Shown here: piece by piece, positions 1 through 9,100 of the stretch
How the letters are laid out: each line of letters opens with the position of its first letter
Position numbering within the stretch: the first letter of the stretch is position 1
NCBI GenBank assembly: GCA_013375455.1
Contig: JABXJT010000080.1
Location: 1-21,453 of the forward strand
Length of the DNA: 21,453 nucleotides
Direction: 5' to 3'
Source of the DNA: Candidatus Helarchaeota archaeon
GTDB lineage: Archaea; Asgardarchaeota; Lokiarchaeia; Helarchaeales; HEL-GB-A
Notes under the pieces: model-generated
What the model saw: the letters and a program-made list of their open reading frames with translations, nothing else
The model's database searches: none
What the model was told of the DNA's origin: nothing
Made by a program: the position numbers and the translations under genes

Positions 1-1491
1 ATCTACTATCGCCCTTCTCGACAATTTTACCTATATGGTCGGCTTCACATTGATGCGGGAAGTGGCTCCCACGCCTTCACTTTTCAAGGACTTCCCGGAA
101 TGATCGAAGTTGCTCGGGTGACACTCTCGCCTCTCCAGAAAGTTTCCCGGATCACCATCGGACAGGCGATGACCTCCATGCAATTCTACAAAGCGCACCA
201 GATGGATATCTTGATTCCACAAAGTAAGACGAACACCGCCGAATATTTCAAATCGGGGCAAAAAATCCTTGCCAGCGACCGAGGCGGCTTTATCTACTCC
301 CCCATTGTCGGATTCTACGAGGATGTAGCAGAATGCGATTTCTCGTCGATGTATCCAACGATTATGCTTACCCGCAATATATCCCCAGAAACCGTGCTGT
401 GTTCCTGTCAAGACTCCCCCCACAGGGTTCCCGGGTTAGGTTATAATGTCTGCGATAAACGGCTCGGTCTTGTTCCCCAAGCGCTGGAACTCGTTCTTAC
501 CAAGCGAAGCGCTTACAAGAAGCTCGCCAAGCACGGGCCCGACAAGGCTCGGTACTCTAGCATAGAAAAAGCGCTTAAATGGATCTTAGTAACCTGCTTC
601 GGCTATACAGGCTATAGAAATGCGCGCTTTGGACGCATTGAGGCGCACGAGTCAGTAACCGCATGGGCACGAAAAATATTATTAGAAGCTGCTCACATCG
701 CAGAAGAGTTCAACCTTGAAATAATTCACGGGATCGTTGATTCCCTTTGGTTAAAGGGTTCACCGTTGGACGAGACCTATGAAAAATTCTGCGAGGCTGT
801 CACGGCGGCTACCGATATTGAGATGCAACACAAGGGTATCTATAAGTGGGTCGTATTTCTCCCCACGAAAGCATTTCCGACCGTTGGTGCTCTGACTCAT
901 TATTATGGGGTCTTTCGCAATGGGAAAATCAAGGTGCGCGGCTTGGAGTTGCGCCGGCACGACACGCCCCTCTTAATAAAAAAGGCACAGGACGAAATTC
1001 TTGGGTGCTTGGCGAAGGCAAACAATTGGGTGCAATTTCAGAAGTCATTACCGAAAGCGCGTACAATCTTGCGGCGTTACATTGACGGCGTGATGCAATG
1101 GGATGTGGACCCCACCGACCTACTCATTACTATGCGGGTGTCCCGCCGACCTGAAGAGTATAAAAACCATTCTCGGCAAGCCATTGCGGCTTGGCAATGC
1201 AAGCGCCTAGGTATGGAACTCCAACCTGGCCAAATGGTGCAGTACCTCATCACCAATGCCAAGTCGAAACGTCCCCAAGAGCGGGTTCTCGTTGCGCAGC
1301 TGCTTGACCGAACTGATCGCCCCTACGATCGGAAGGCCTACCGTGAGTTATTAGAGCGCATGTTTGAGAACATACTGCTTTTCATGGACTCCAAGAGACG
1401 AAAGAATCCGCTGGTGAAAAACAAACGTCTGACTCCGATTGCTTCCCCGTCTTTAGTAAAAAATATGAGATATACTTTAAATAAAAAATAA
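1..1491 (+). CDS. Family B DNA polymerase, PolB2 type, C-terminal part (5' truncated)
   Basis: The frame is open from base 1, so the N-terminus lies outside the window; 496 residues remain. They hold the palm, fingers and thumb of a family B polymerase. Motif A reads DFSSMYPTIM with its Asp at fragment residue 113. The motif B region has KWILVTCFGYTGYRNARFGR in place of the usual KxxxNSxYG. Motif C reads HGIVDS (243-248) where active enzymes have YGDTDS, so its first metal-binding Asp is replaced by Ile and the second Asp is kept. This pattern is characteristic of the PolB2 family, which was first described as catalytically inactivated and is widespread in archaea, with suggested roles in DNA damage tolerance. 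The start at base 100 is merely the first Met inside the window. It is richer in GC than the genes that follow and converges with the next gene, 20 nt away. Family call is firm; activity is not predictable from sequence. Confidence 0.9.
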   Translation: MYYRPSRQFYLYGRLHIDAGSGSHAFTFQGLPGMIEVARVTLSPLQKVSRITIGQAMTSMQFYKAHQMDILIPQSKTNTAEYFKSGQKILASDRGGFIYSPIVGFYEDVAECDFSSMYPTIMLTRNISPETVLCSCQDSPHRVPGLGYNVCDKRLGLVPQALELVLTKRSAYKKLAKHGPDKARYSSIEKALKWILVTCFGYTGYRNARFGRIEAHESVTAWARKILLEAAHIAEEFNLEIIHGIVDSLWLKGSPLDETYEKFCEAVTAATDIEMQHKGIYKWVVFLPTKAFPTVGALTHYYGVFRNGKIKVRGLELRRHDTPLLIKKAQDEILGCLAKANNWVQFQKSLPKARTILRRYIDGVMQWDVDPTDLLITMRVSRRPEEYKNHSRQAIAAWQCKRLGMELQPGQMVQYLITNAKSKRPQERVLVAQLLDRTDRPYDRKAYRELLERMFENILLFMDSKRRKNPLVKNKRLTPIASPSLVKNMRYTLNKK

Positions 1492-1511
1492 ATGTTTGAG
1501 GCAGAATGATA

Positions 1512-2105
1512 TCAAGTTGTATATTGGAGCGTTGCCCGAAACTGTTTCTCAACTCTTTTAGTCTCTGGAATATAAAAAAAGAGACCAATTGTTGAAACAA
1601 TTCCAAGAATTAAAAGTATTACTCCAAAAAAGAGAAGAAAAAACCACCAAGTACCTTGAAAATAAAATGATGCTAAAATCAGCACCAATCCTAAACTAAG
1701 ACAAACTGGACTCGCGATATAGAGAAATTTGCTGGTAATCTCAAGATCTTTGAAAATACAATCTAAACAGGTAACTTCATCAAAGACTTTTTTGTTCAGT
1801 CGAAGTGAATGATCATATTGTTTTTTCATTTCTATTTTAAAAGCCTGACAGCGTATGCAAATAGGAATATTACAGGATTTACACTGTGTCACTATTTGCT
1901 CCTCAGAATGATGCGGACAGTGAGTACCTTCCCTCTTTTCTGATAACCCAAACCGGAAAGGCGTATGGAAATATTTGTAATAAAAATAAGAATATATTGG
2001 CAAAACCACTATCAAAGTGATGATCATTTCTAAAATAAAATTGTCTAGAAAAATACCTAAAATAAACTTTAAAGTGATACCAGCAATAAGGTATAGTAAA
2101 AACAA
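1512..2105 (-). CDS. B-box-like zinc-finger membrane protein
   Basis: A 197-residue protein of unknown function. The N-terminus (about 1-47) is hydrophobic and could form one or two membrane helices. A cysteine/histidine-rich segment follows (about 62-118), with CPHH, CKSC, CIRC and CLDC pairs spaced like a B-box zinc finger, and two more hydrophobic helices lie at about 128-180. The zinc module therefore sits in a loop between two membrane hairpins, probably on the cytosolic side. The only start upstream of the first helices is TTG at 2105, directly after an in-frame stop; an ATG at 2027 would remove the first helix. No Shine-Dalgarno site is visible. B-box proteins with membrane helices are common in Asgard archaea but have no assigned role. 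The gene stands alone, divergent from the ZIP transporter. Confidence 0.7.
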   Translation of the reverse strand: MFLLYLIAGITLKFILGIFLDNFILEMIITLIVVLPIYSYFYYKYFHTPFRFGLSEKREGTHCPHHSEEQIVTQCKSCNIPICIRCQAFKIEMKKQYDHSLRLNKKVFDEVTCLDCIFKDLEITSKFLYIASPVCLSLGLVLILASFYFQGTWWFFLLFFGVILLILGIVSTIGLFFYIPETKRVEKQFRATLQYTT

Positions 2106-2359
2106 TTATTTATGTGAAATAGGCGGTTTTTTTTCATTATTTTGAGAATTCATTGAGTCAATTCCCCTACTTCTCCAATTTAAGTAATAAACTTTTATTA
2201 ATTACTAATAAAACGTAAATCATCCCTATTAAATTTATTTAAATAATCTCTCTTGAGAGAATCGTAAAATAAAAGTGCTGTCTATTATATCAATACATTT
2301 TTTATTGAAAAAAGGGATAAGATGTCAGACTGAAGGATCAGTTCGACAAGTGATAGAAA
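2106..2359. other. AT-rich divergent intergenic region
   Basis: This 254-base spacer separates the divergent zinc-finger membrane protein and ZIP genes. It is strongly AT-rich, with TATA-like runs around 2231-2246 and 2263-2272, and contains one clean short palindrome (listed separately). No ORF or RNA gene is recognised. Confidence 0.5.
2247..2260. promoter_or_regulatory. Palindrome TCTCTC-TT-GAGAGA, candidate operator
   Basis: A perfect inverted repeat with 6-bp arms and a 2-bp spacer lies directly beside an AT-rich TATA-like run, about 100 bp upstream of the ZIP gene. This is a typical size and position for a dimeric repressor site, possibly metal-responsive given the transporter. The function is inferred only; a 6-bp repeat can arise by chance. 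Confidence 0.3.
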
Positions 2360-3112
2360 ATGTACGAATTAGGGTGGATTTTTTTAGCCACGGCTGTAGT
2401 GAGTGGGATCTCGTTAATCGGGATCATAACAATTGGAGTTAACGAGAAATTTCTCCAACAAATCGTTATCTTTCTGGTTGCATTATCTGCTGGAGGATTG
2501 TTAGGTGGCGGATTCCTTCATTTATTACCAGAAGCAGTTGAAGCAATTGGAGATTTAAGTATTTATTTGGTTGTCATATTAGGATTTCTTTTATTTTTTC
2601 TGATTGAAAAAGTCCTCGTCATCCATCATTGCCATAACGTGGAGCAAGAGCACGTGTGTGAATATCATGCCTTCACGTGGTTAAGCCTCATTGGAGATGG
2701 AGTTCACAATTTCATTGATGGTTTGATCATTGCTGCATCATTTTTGGTTTCCATTCCCTTAGGATTTGCAACGACCATGGCAGTCATTTTCCATGAAATT
2801 CCCCAAGAAATTGGCGATTTTGGCGTGTTGGTATATGGTGGGTTTTCAAAAAGAAAAGCCTTGTATTTAAATTTCTTAATGGCAATAGTTGCCATAGCAG
2901 GTGGCTTTATTGGATTTTTCGTTTTTTCTTCCATTACAACAATCACACCTTTCTTGCTTGCTTTTGCTGCTGGTGGATTTTTCTACATTGCTGCTACTGA
3001 TCTAATTCCTGAGTTACAAAAAGAATACTCCATTAGCAAAACCGCTGCTGTTACTCTGATTTTTCTTGGTGGAATAGCTATCATGTGGTTATTAAGACTA
3101 GTTTTTGAATAA
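2360..3112 (+). CDS. ZIP family metal transporter
   Basis: A 250-residue membrane protein with about eight hydrophobic helices. It carries the two ZIP signatures: HNFIDG in helix 4 (H116, D120) and HEIPQEIGDF in helix 5 (H145, E146, Q149, E150). These residues form the intramembrane metal site in ZIP transporters. The second His of the common HExPHE form is Gln here. The His/Cys-rich loop between helices 3 and 4 (HHCHN, HVCEYH, about 94-108) may bind metal. By family it imports zinc, iron or a related divalent metal into the cytosol; substrate cannot be read from sequence. The start is the first ATG. Only 20 nt separate it from the radical SAM gene, suggesting one transcript. Confidence 0.92.
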   Translation: MYELGWIFLATAVVSGISLIGIITIGVNEKFLQQIVIFLVALSAGGLLGGGFLHLLPEAVEAIGDLSIYLVVILGFLLFFLIEKVLVIHHCHNVEQEHVCEYHAFTWLSLIGDGVHNFIDGLIIAASFLVSIPLGFATTMAVIFHEIPQEIGDFGVLVYGGFSKRKALYLNFLMAIVAIAGGFIGFFVFSSITTITPFLLAFAAGGFFYIAATDLIPELQKEYSISKTAAVTLIFLGGIAIMWLLRLVFE

Positions 3113-3132
3113 TCATTTTCTGGGAATGATTC

Positions 3133-4137
3133 GTGTATAGCCTTGACCTCTGCATCACAGATAAATGTAATCAACATTGTCCGCATTGTTACGTCAATCC
3201 GAGGAACTTAATGGAAGATCTCTCCACGGAACAAATTTTGAACCTTCTTACCGAATGCGCGGAGAAGGGTGCGCAGAATTTTCACGTGTTCGGAGGTGAG
3301 CCCTTCCTACGAGATGATTTAGAGGAAATTTTCAGTCACGCTTATGATTTAAATTATACCCTCAGCATCGCAACGAATGCCACCCGGCTCGAGCAAAAAG
3401 ATTTTGAATGGGTCCAAAAATTTAACACTTTTTTAGGAATCACCTTGCACGGACCAAAAAGCTTTCACGATTCCTTTTGCAAAAGCGATGGGAGTTACGA
3501 GAAAGCAGTTTCTGCCCTAAAAACTGCCTTACAGATGAACTTAAATGTGGGAGTCATCACGTGCGTCACTAAATTGAATTTGGATAAATATCTGCCTTGG
3601 ATGCAATCATTAGTTAAACTAGGCGCATCAACATTTTTCATCCTCTATTTTTCTCCCTTGGGACGCGGAGAAGATCGGGTGGATTTGCAGCTATCCAATA
3701 TCGAATGGCTTCATTTATATCAAACTCTAAACGCTTACAGTTTAAATTCTCCTATTCGAGTAAATCTTTATTTTGAACGCAGCATAATTCCCAAAGTAAG
3801 TCATTTATTTAGCGCACCCCCTTCGCTTCTCTGTGCACTTTACGCTAAATCGAATTGCGTGGTGGATGCAAATGGTGACGTGTACCCTTGTATCCTTTTT
3901 CTTCGTAACCCTGATTTTCGGTTGGGGAATTTCAAAATGAATAGTTTACATAAAATATGGAGCCGATTCAATCCCAAAACCATAATAGAGGCGGTTAAAC
4001 GATCTGATTCCTGTATCAATTGTCAATATATAACTTCATGTAGTGGTGGATGCCCCGTCTATTATCGGGCTGGCCTCGATTTTCGGTGCGATGAGAAAAA
4101 TATTCCCCTCTGCCCGCTCTTTACTGAACTACTCTAG
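3133..4137 (+). CDS. Radical SAM/SPASM domain protein
   Basis: A 334-residue cytosolic Fe-S enzyme. The N-terminal radical SAM core has Cx3Cx2C (CNQHCPHC; C12, C16, C19) for the [4Fe-4S] cluster that cleaves S-adenosylmethionine, and GGEP near residue 54 as the SAM-contact motif. The C-terminal part has the cysteine set of a SPASM domain (CALYAKSNC, YPC, CINC, CSGGCP, CDEK, CP), which usually binds auxiliary Fe-S clusters and is found in peptide- or cofactor-modifying enzymes such as PqqE, NirJ and anSME relatives. Start is GTG at 3133; the nearby ATG at 3126 runs into a stop in another frame, and an in-frame TGA lies just upstream. It sits 20 nt after the ZIP gene and 36 nt before a zinc-binding protein gene. 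No obvious precursor peptide gene is next to it, so the substrate is unknown. Confidence 0.9.
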   Translation: MYSLDLCITDKCNQHCPHCYVNPRNLMEDLSTEQILNLLTECAEKGAQNFHVFGGEPFLRDDLEEIFSHAYDLNYTLSIATNATRLEQKDFEWVQKFNTFLGITLHGPKSFHDSFCKSDGSYEKAVSALKTALQMNLNVGVITCVTKLNLDKYLPWMQSLVKLGASTFFILYFSPLGRGEDRVDLQLSNIEWLHLYQTLNAYSLNSPIRVNLYFERSIIPKVSHLFSAPPSLLCALYAKSNCVVDANGDVYPCILFLRNPDFRLGNFKMNSLHKIWSRFNPKTIIEAVKRSDSCINCQYITSCSGGCPVYYRAGLDFRCDEKNIPLCPLFTELL

Positions 4138-4173
4138 TTTATATACCATGATTTTTTCCATCCCCATGGACGA

Positions 4174-4986
4174 ATGAAAAAAAAAACGAAGAAAAGTAAT
4201 GGGGACAAACTTAGAGCGAAACGGATTTGGAGAATTAGAGATTCTATACAAAAGCTGGAAGATATTAAGGATAGGATAATTGCCTTTTTAAAAGGCGATG
4301 CAGAAACATCTGACAGAGCCTGGATTACAGACGCGAAGGAAGTCTATTATAATATTATTTCTGCTTGGGAGATGTTACGGGCCGCCTCAGAAGGGAAGGA
4401 TAAATACATTACAACTACTGACGCCTTTTTAGCAAATGCTAAAAGCCGATGTGCGCAGTGTTCCAGCGAATTAGGGATCTTGGGACGATTAGGTAACATA
4501 ATCGATTCGCGCTTACAAGAAATCTTTGCAGAATGCTGGGATACCATCAATACCGAGTTAGAGCAATTAAAACCAGAAGAAAAATTGAAACCACCCACTC
4601 AAAGGGTGATCAAAGAGAGTGATACCGAATACCATCTACCCTGCTCTGTCTGTGGAGAAATTGCTGTTTCTTTTATGCTTGGAGTTTCTAAATCTTCAAA
4701 GAAAGAAAACTTTTGTTGCATTGGAATTATCCATGGCGGCGGTCTTCATATTTCAACTGCTAAAAAAATCTTTGCGTGGCTCGAACAGGAGAACATTGCA
4801 CAAATTCATATCCATCTTAAAAAGAACTCTATCATTTTCGAAGAAGGGATCGATGCCTACTGTCCTAAATGTGATAAAATCTACTGCAATCGCCATTATG
4901 ACACTCGCGAGGAATGGGACGATGGATTTTATGACTGCACCTATGGCACCTGCCCGGAAGGTCATACTAACCTAATTCACGATTAA
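4174..4986 (+). CDS. Zinc-binding protein of unknown function
   Basis: A 270-residue protein in two parts. The N-terminal half (about 1-150) is charged and helical, with a very basic start (MKKKTKKS) and a CAQC pair near residue 93. The C-terminal half has CSVC (about 158), a CC pair (about 180), then a compact zinc-knuckle segment: CPKCDKIYC, NRHY, EEWDDGFYD, GTCPEGH. This last arrangement, with two Cys pairs plus His and an aromatic/acidic strand, recurs in uncharacterised proteins as a C-terminal zinc module; I recognise the pattern but know no function. The ATG at 4174 is the first start. It follows the radical SAM gene by 36 nt and probably shares its transcript. It could be a substrate, partner or metal-trafficking factor of the preceding genes; that is speculation. 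Confidence 0.65.
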   Translation: MKKKTKKSNGDKLRAKRIWRIRDSIQKLEDIKDRIIAFLKGDAETSDRAWITDAKEVYYNIISAWEMLRAASEGKDKYITTTDAFLANAKSRCAQCSSELGILGRLGNIIDSRLQEIFAECWDTINTELEQLKPEEKLKPPTQRVIKESDTEYHLPCSVCGEIAVSFMLGVSKSSKKENFCCIGIIHGGGLHISTAKKIFAWLEQENIAQIHIHLKKNSIIFEEGIDAYCPKCDKIYCNRHYDTREEWDDGFYDCTYGTCPEGHTNLIHD

Positions 4987-5311
4987 CACTACTTTATAAT
5001 ATAGGAAAAAAGCCGAGAAATCTTCTAGACTATCCAGAAGTCTATTTATTCAAATCCTTTAAATAATCGAATCTCCTTATCTCTTTTAAGATAAAGGCGA
5101 TATAATAGAACTGATAATAGGAAATTAAAAGCAAATCAATGTAATTGTAGAACCGATGGCTAACTCTCTTAATATAACTCAAACATTCTACAATTCTAGA
5201 TAACGAGATACCACGTATTAATTTTAAATATTTATCTACCTTCTTCTCTAAATAGTAATAACTGGACCCAATTTATTTAATTTTTATAACTATAATATAT
5301 CATTGAGTATA
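4987..5311 (+). promoter_or_regulatory. AT-rich intergenic region with promoter for the downstream regulator
   Basis: No gene is visible in these 325 bases. A weak hairpin (TAGACT/AGTCTA, 5026-5044) followed by a T-rich run could end the upstream transcript. Several TATA-like runs occur; the best placed is the AT-only stretch at about 5271-5290, some 25-40 nt before the ATG at 5312. That spacing suggests a short or absent leader. Promoter assignment rests on position and composition alone. Confidence 0.4.
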
Positions 5312-6085
5312 ATGAAAAGCTATGGGGAATTAGATGTAATATATAAATTAGATGAGGTAGAGAAGGCAGTCTTAAACATTGCAGAAGAAATGTCAAAAGA
5401 AGTTCAAAAGATTAAATATGGATCACTCTATTACAAGGCAAAACGCGTATTAAATTACTCTAAAATTGAAATAAGCAATGCAATAAATAAATTATACTTA
5501 AAGAAATACATTGTCGTAGGTTCCCGCCTTACGAAAGACCAAATTCTTCAAAATCAAACAAGAAAGAGAGTGTATGAATACATAGTTGCACACATTGGCG
5601 CTCACATAAGAGAAATTAGAGATAACCTTTCTATCACGCCTCACATTCTTAATTGGCATTTAAATATGTTAGAGAATTTTAATTACACTTTTCGTATTAA
5701 ATTTTTGAAATATGTTACATTTTTCCCATCCACTTTCGATAGAACTGCTGCTGTTCCATTTTTAGCTTTGAAAAACGAAAATTCTTTCCGAATATTTAAA
5801 AAATGCTTAGAAAATCCCCTGGTTGATTTTGAATCACTAAGAGCTGGTCTAAATTTGCAACCAAATGTGATTTTTTACCATTTAAATAATCTAATAAAAT
5901 TTGATGTAATATTCGCTCATAAAATCAACCAGACGGTAGTATACGGCATTAAACTTGAAAAAATTACTCCAATAAAGACATTTTATGATCTATCAGATGA
6001 AGAAATAGAAAATGCGATAAGATTACAAAATATTATGACTGAAAAATCAAGTACAAACAAAAATAATCGAATTTATTTGATATAA
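5312..6085 (+). CDS. Multi-winged-helix transcriptional regulator
   Basis: A soluble protein of 257 residues from this start (260 from a TTG at 5303). It shows tandem winged-helix DNA-binding folds. The clearest, around residues 80-135, contains RKRVYEYIVAHIGAHIREI and a recognition-helix region ending in NWHLNMLENF. A second, around 155-220, ends in NVIFYHLNNLIKF and has the same WHLxxL/YHLxxL layout, and an N-terminal helical segment may be a third. Paired modules of this kind are common in archaeal MarR/ArsR-like regulators. ATG at 5312 is preferred because it is the first ATG and lies at leaderless distance from a TATA-like run. Ending 46 nt before the giant surface-protein gene, it may control that gene. 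No ligand domain is visible. Confidence 0.7.
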   Translation: MKSYGELDVIYKLDEVEKAVLNIAEEMSKEVQKIKYGSLYYKAKRVLNYSKIEISNAINKLYLKKYIVVGSRLTKDQILQNQTRKRVYEYIVAHIGAHIREIRDNLSITPHILNWHLNMLENFNYTFRIKFLKYVTFFPSTFDRTAAVPFLALKNENSFRIFKKCLENPLVDFESLRAGLNLQPNVIFYHLNNLIKFDVIFAHKINQTVVYGIKLEKITPIKTFYDLSDEEIENAIRLQNIMTEKSSTNKNNRIYLI

Positions 6086-6116
6086 ATGAAGGAGTGATAA
6101 TAAATATCAATAATAT

Positions 6117-6124
6117 GAAGAGGT
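6117..6124 (+). promoter_or_regulatory. Shine-Dalgarno site for the surface protein
   Basis: GAAGAGGT lies 7 nt upstream of the ATG at 6132 and complements the 3' end of archaeal 16S rRNA. It supports that start codon and shows that this transcript is led, unlike the probably leaderless upstream regulator gene. Confidence 0.55.
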
Positions 6125-6131
6125 ATATAAA

Positions 6132-9100
6132 ATGAAAAGAAATAGAATAATACTCTCAATATTTCTCATTTTTTTATTAATTTTACCGCTTTTTGCTTCA
6201 ATTAAATACATAACATCTAAAAATACAATTGCAAATGTTAAAGAAATCAATAGCAAGGCCCTCATTTGGACTGATCCATCAGGGGATGTGACTTGGCTGA
6301 ACGGCACTCCTGCTACTCATGATCCAGTGGATATCACCACGGTTGATGAGAATGCTGCAATGAGCGTGATAAATGTGACATATGTAGGAACTCCTGCTTC
6401 CGGTCCAACGAGTAGTTTGTTTTATACCTATAATGTATTGATCGATAAGAACTATGATAATTCTTCTGCCGAATATCGAGTTCTATTCTTGAAAATGTCG
6501 GGGGTGACTCAATCTACCATCTGGAAATTGCCGAACTTATATTGGAATGGAGCGGCTTGGGTCACTAGTACTTATGAGGATGATAATTTTGCGTATATCG
6601 TGGGAAATAGTATCATTTTCAACTTTAGTAGTTGTCCTGAGATGATTGGCAGTAACTGGTATCGTATCGAAGCACGCTATTCCTTCATAGATGGTTACAT
6701 AGATGAGACGGGTTCAACGTATTTCGCAGGAGAAGCATTCCCAACCTTGATAGTTGAATCACCCTTAAACCAAACTTACACTACCAATACCATTCAGGTC
6801 AATCTTTCTTCGCCCGATTCGGATTTAGATACAATGTGGTATCGGATACGAAATGGGTCAGATTGGATAACGTCGAATCTAACGTGGTCGGAAGGAGCGG
6901 AGCATGTATTACCAGATGGTCCTTATACTCTCTTTGCGTGGGCAAATGATACAAAAGGATATGAATCTCTCACTACAGTCGCATTCGGAATTGATACTGT
7001 ACCACCGAATGTTACAATCCAATCTCCAGGCAACCAAACCTACTATGAAGTACCAATTCTAATTAATCTAACGAGCGATGATAGTGATTTAGATACGATC
7101 TGGTATAGATTTTTTAATGTTACACTCGGAGATTGGCTGGATACGACAAATCTAACCTATACTGGAGTCACCGAACGTACTTCATGGGATGGACAATATA
7201 TTTTATACGCTTGGGCGAATGATACTCATGGGAACGTGCAGAATACAGCTGCCACGATTTTTTTCACGGTTAATGCGTCCCCTACGGCTAAAATCGACTC
7301 GCCCCTCTATTTCCTCTATACCACGAATACCATTCAGATCAATTTGTCCTGTAATGCGCCTGACCTCGATATGTTATGGTATCAAATACATAATGGCTCA
7401 ATATGGATTGTAAATAAGACTATCTGGAGTCCGGGCGCCGTTGAGTACCTTTCCGATGGCGTTTATACATTATTTGCGTGGGCAAATGATACTTCGGGGA
7501 TGACTCAATCAATTCCCTCAAACGTATCATTTTATATTTCAACTCCATTTGGAATTTCAATGACTTTTACTAATACGACAGTTATATCAACTAATAGTGT
7601 ATCATCTTCCTACGATCCACGGGTAGCCCTTGATTCAAATGGGAATTTGCACGTGGTTTGGGGCGATATGTCTAATTATTCAGGGTGTGGGGATGACATG
7701 GATATTTTTTACAAATATTGGAATGCCACCACTCAAAACTGGAGCATCACTGAAGTACTTTCAATAGAAAGCACCGATATATCTAATGATCCTTCATTAA
7801 CAGTGGATAGGTTTGATAATATTCATGTCGTATGGGAAGATAGAACAAATTATTCGGGCTGTGGCACAGATTATGATATTTTTTATAAAGCGTGGAACAG
7901 TTCCACGGAGGCTTGGAGTAATGTTACGGTTTTATCCACCGAAGGCTCATCTTGGTCCAGAAGAACTGATTTGGTTTCAGATACGGGCGGAAACCTACAC
8001 GTGGTGTGGGACGATCCCGCCAATATTGATGGTGCGGGGATTGATAAGGATATTTTCTATAGATTTTGGAATAAAACCTCAGATAAATGGAGCAATATTT
8101 CAGTTATATCAACCGAAAGTACAGGTCAAAGTGAGGCCCCATCACTGGATATTGATAACAAAAGTTTTATTTACCTAACTTGGGAAGATTCTTCTAATTT
8201 TACTGGGTGTGGTACTGATGATGATATTTTTTACAAGGTTTGGAATAACACTGCGCGAAGTTGGAGCAATACTACGGTCATCTCTACCGAAAGTACAGCT
8301 ACTTCATATGATACCCAATTAAAAATAGATAATTTAGGAAATGTTCATGTAGCATGGACTGATTATACAAATTTTCTTGGTTGTGGGACCGATAGAGATA
8401 TTTTTTACAAGGTTTGGAATAATTCTACGCAAGCTTGGAGTGATACTAAAATCGTTTCTGCTGATAGCTCTGTGACATCTATTCATCCATCACTTTATGC
8501 AGATGGTCGAAGAAATGTTCATGTTGTTTGGAGTGATGGAACGAATATTTCCGGGTGTGGGACTGATTATGATATTTTTCACAAGTTGTGGAATAGTACA
8601 ATACAGGCAAGGAGTATTACGACCGTAGTTTCTACTGAATCGACTTCTGGATCTTATTATCCCCACGTGGTAATAGATAAATCTGAAAGGATTCACGTAG
8701 TCTGGCAGGATTATACTAATTTTTCCAATTGTGGCGATGACAGGGATGTATTTTACAAAAGTGGCATCATAAATGTAATAAGCATGCCAAATACTACCTC
8801 TTTAGATACGATTTTCCCCAATCCTGATTCTGATGGGATCATTCATTTAAATTGGAGCAATGTAGGCGGAGCTACACAATACTACGTATACAGAAATGAT
8901 TCAACCATCACAACAGTGGTCGGATTGACACCGATCGCTATGGTTTCAATGAGCAATTACACAGACACCCTATTCCTTAATGGGACGTATTATTATGTTA
9001 TTGTTGCTGGCAATGCTGCAGGAAACAGCTCAATTTCCAATTGTGAAAATGTTACGGTAGCAATTCCAACTGCTATTCCTAACCCACCGGTACTTGAGCC

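Noticed and set aside
7813..8178. A 121-codon open frame inside the surface-protein gene
   Set aside because: It lies in another frame of the propeller repeats and merely mirrors their periodic codon pattern.
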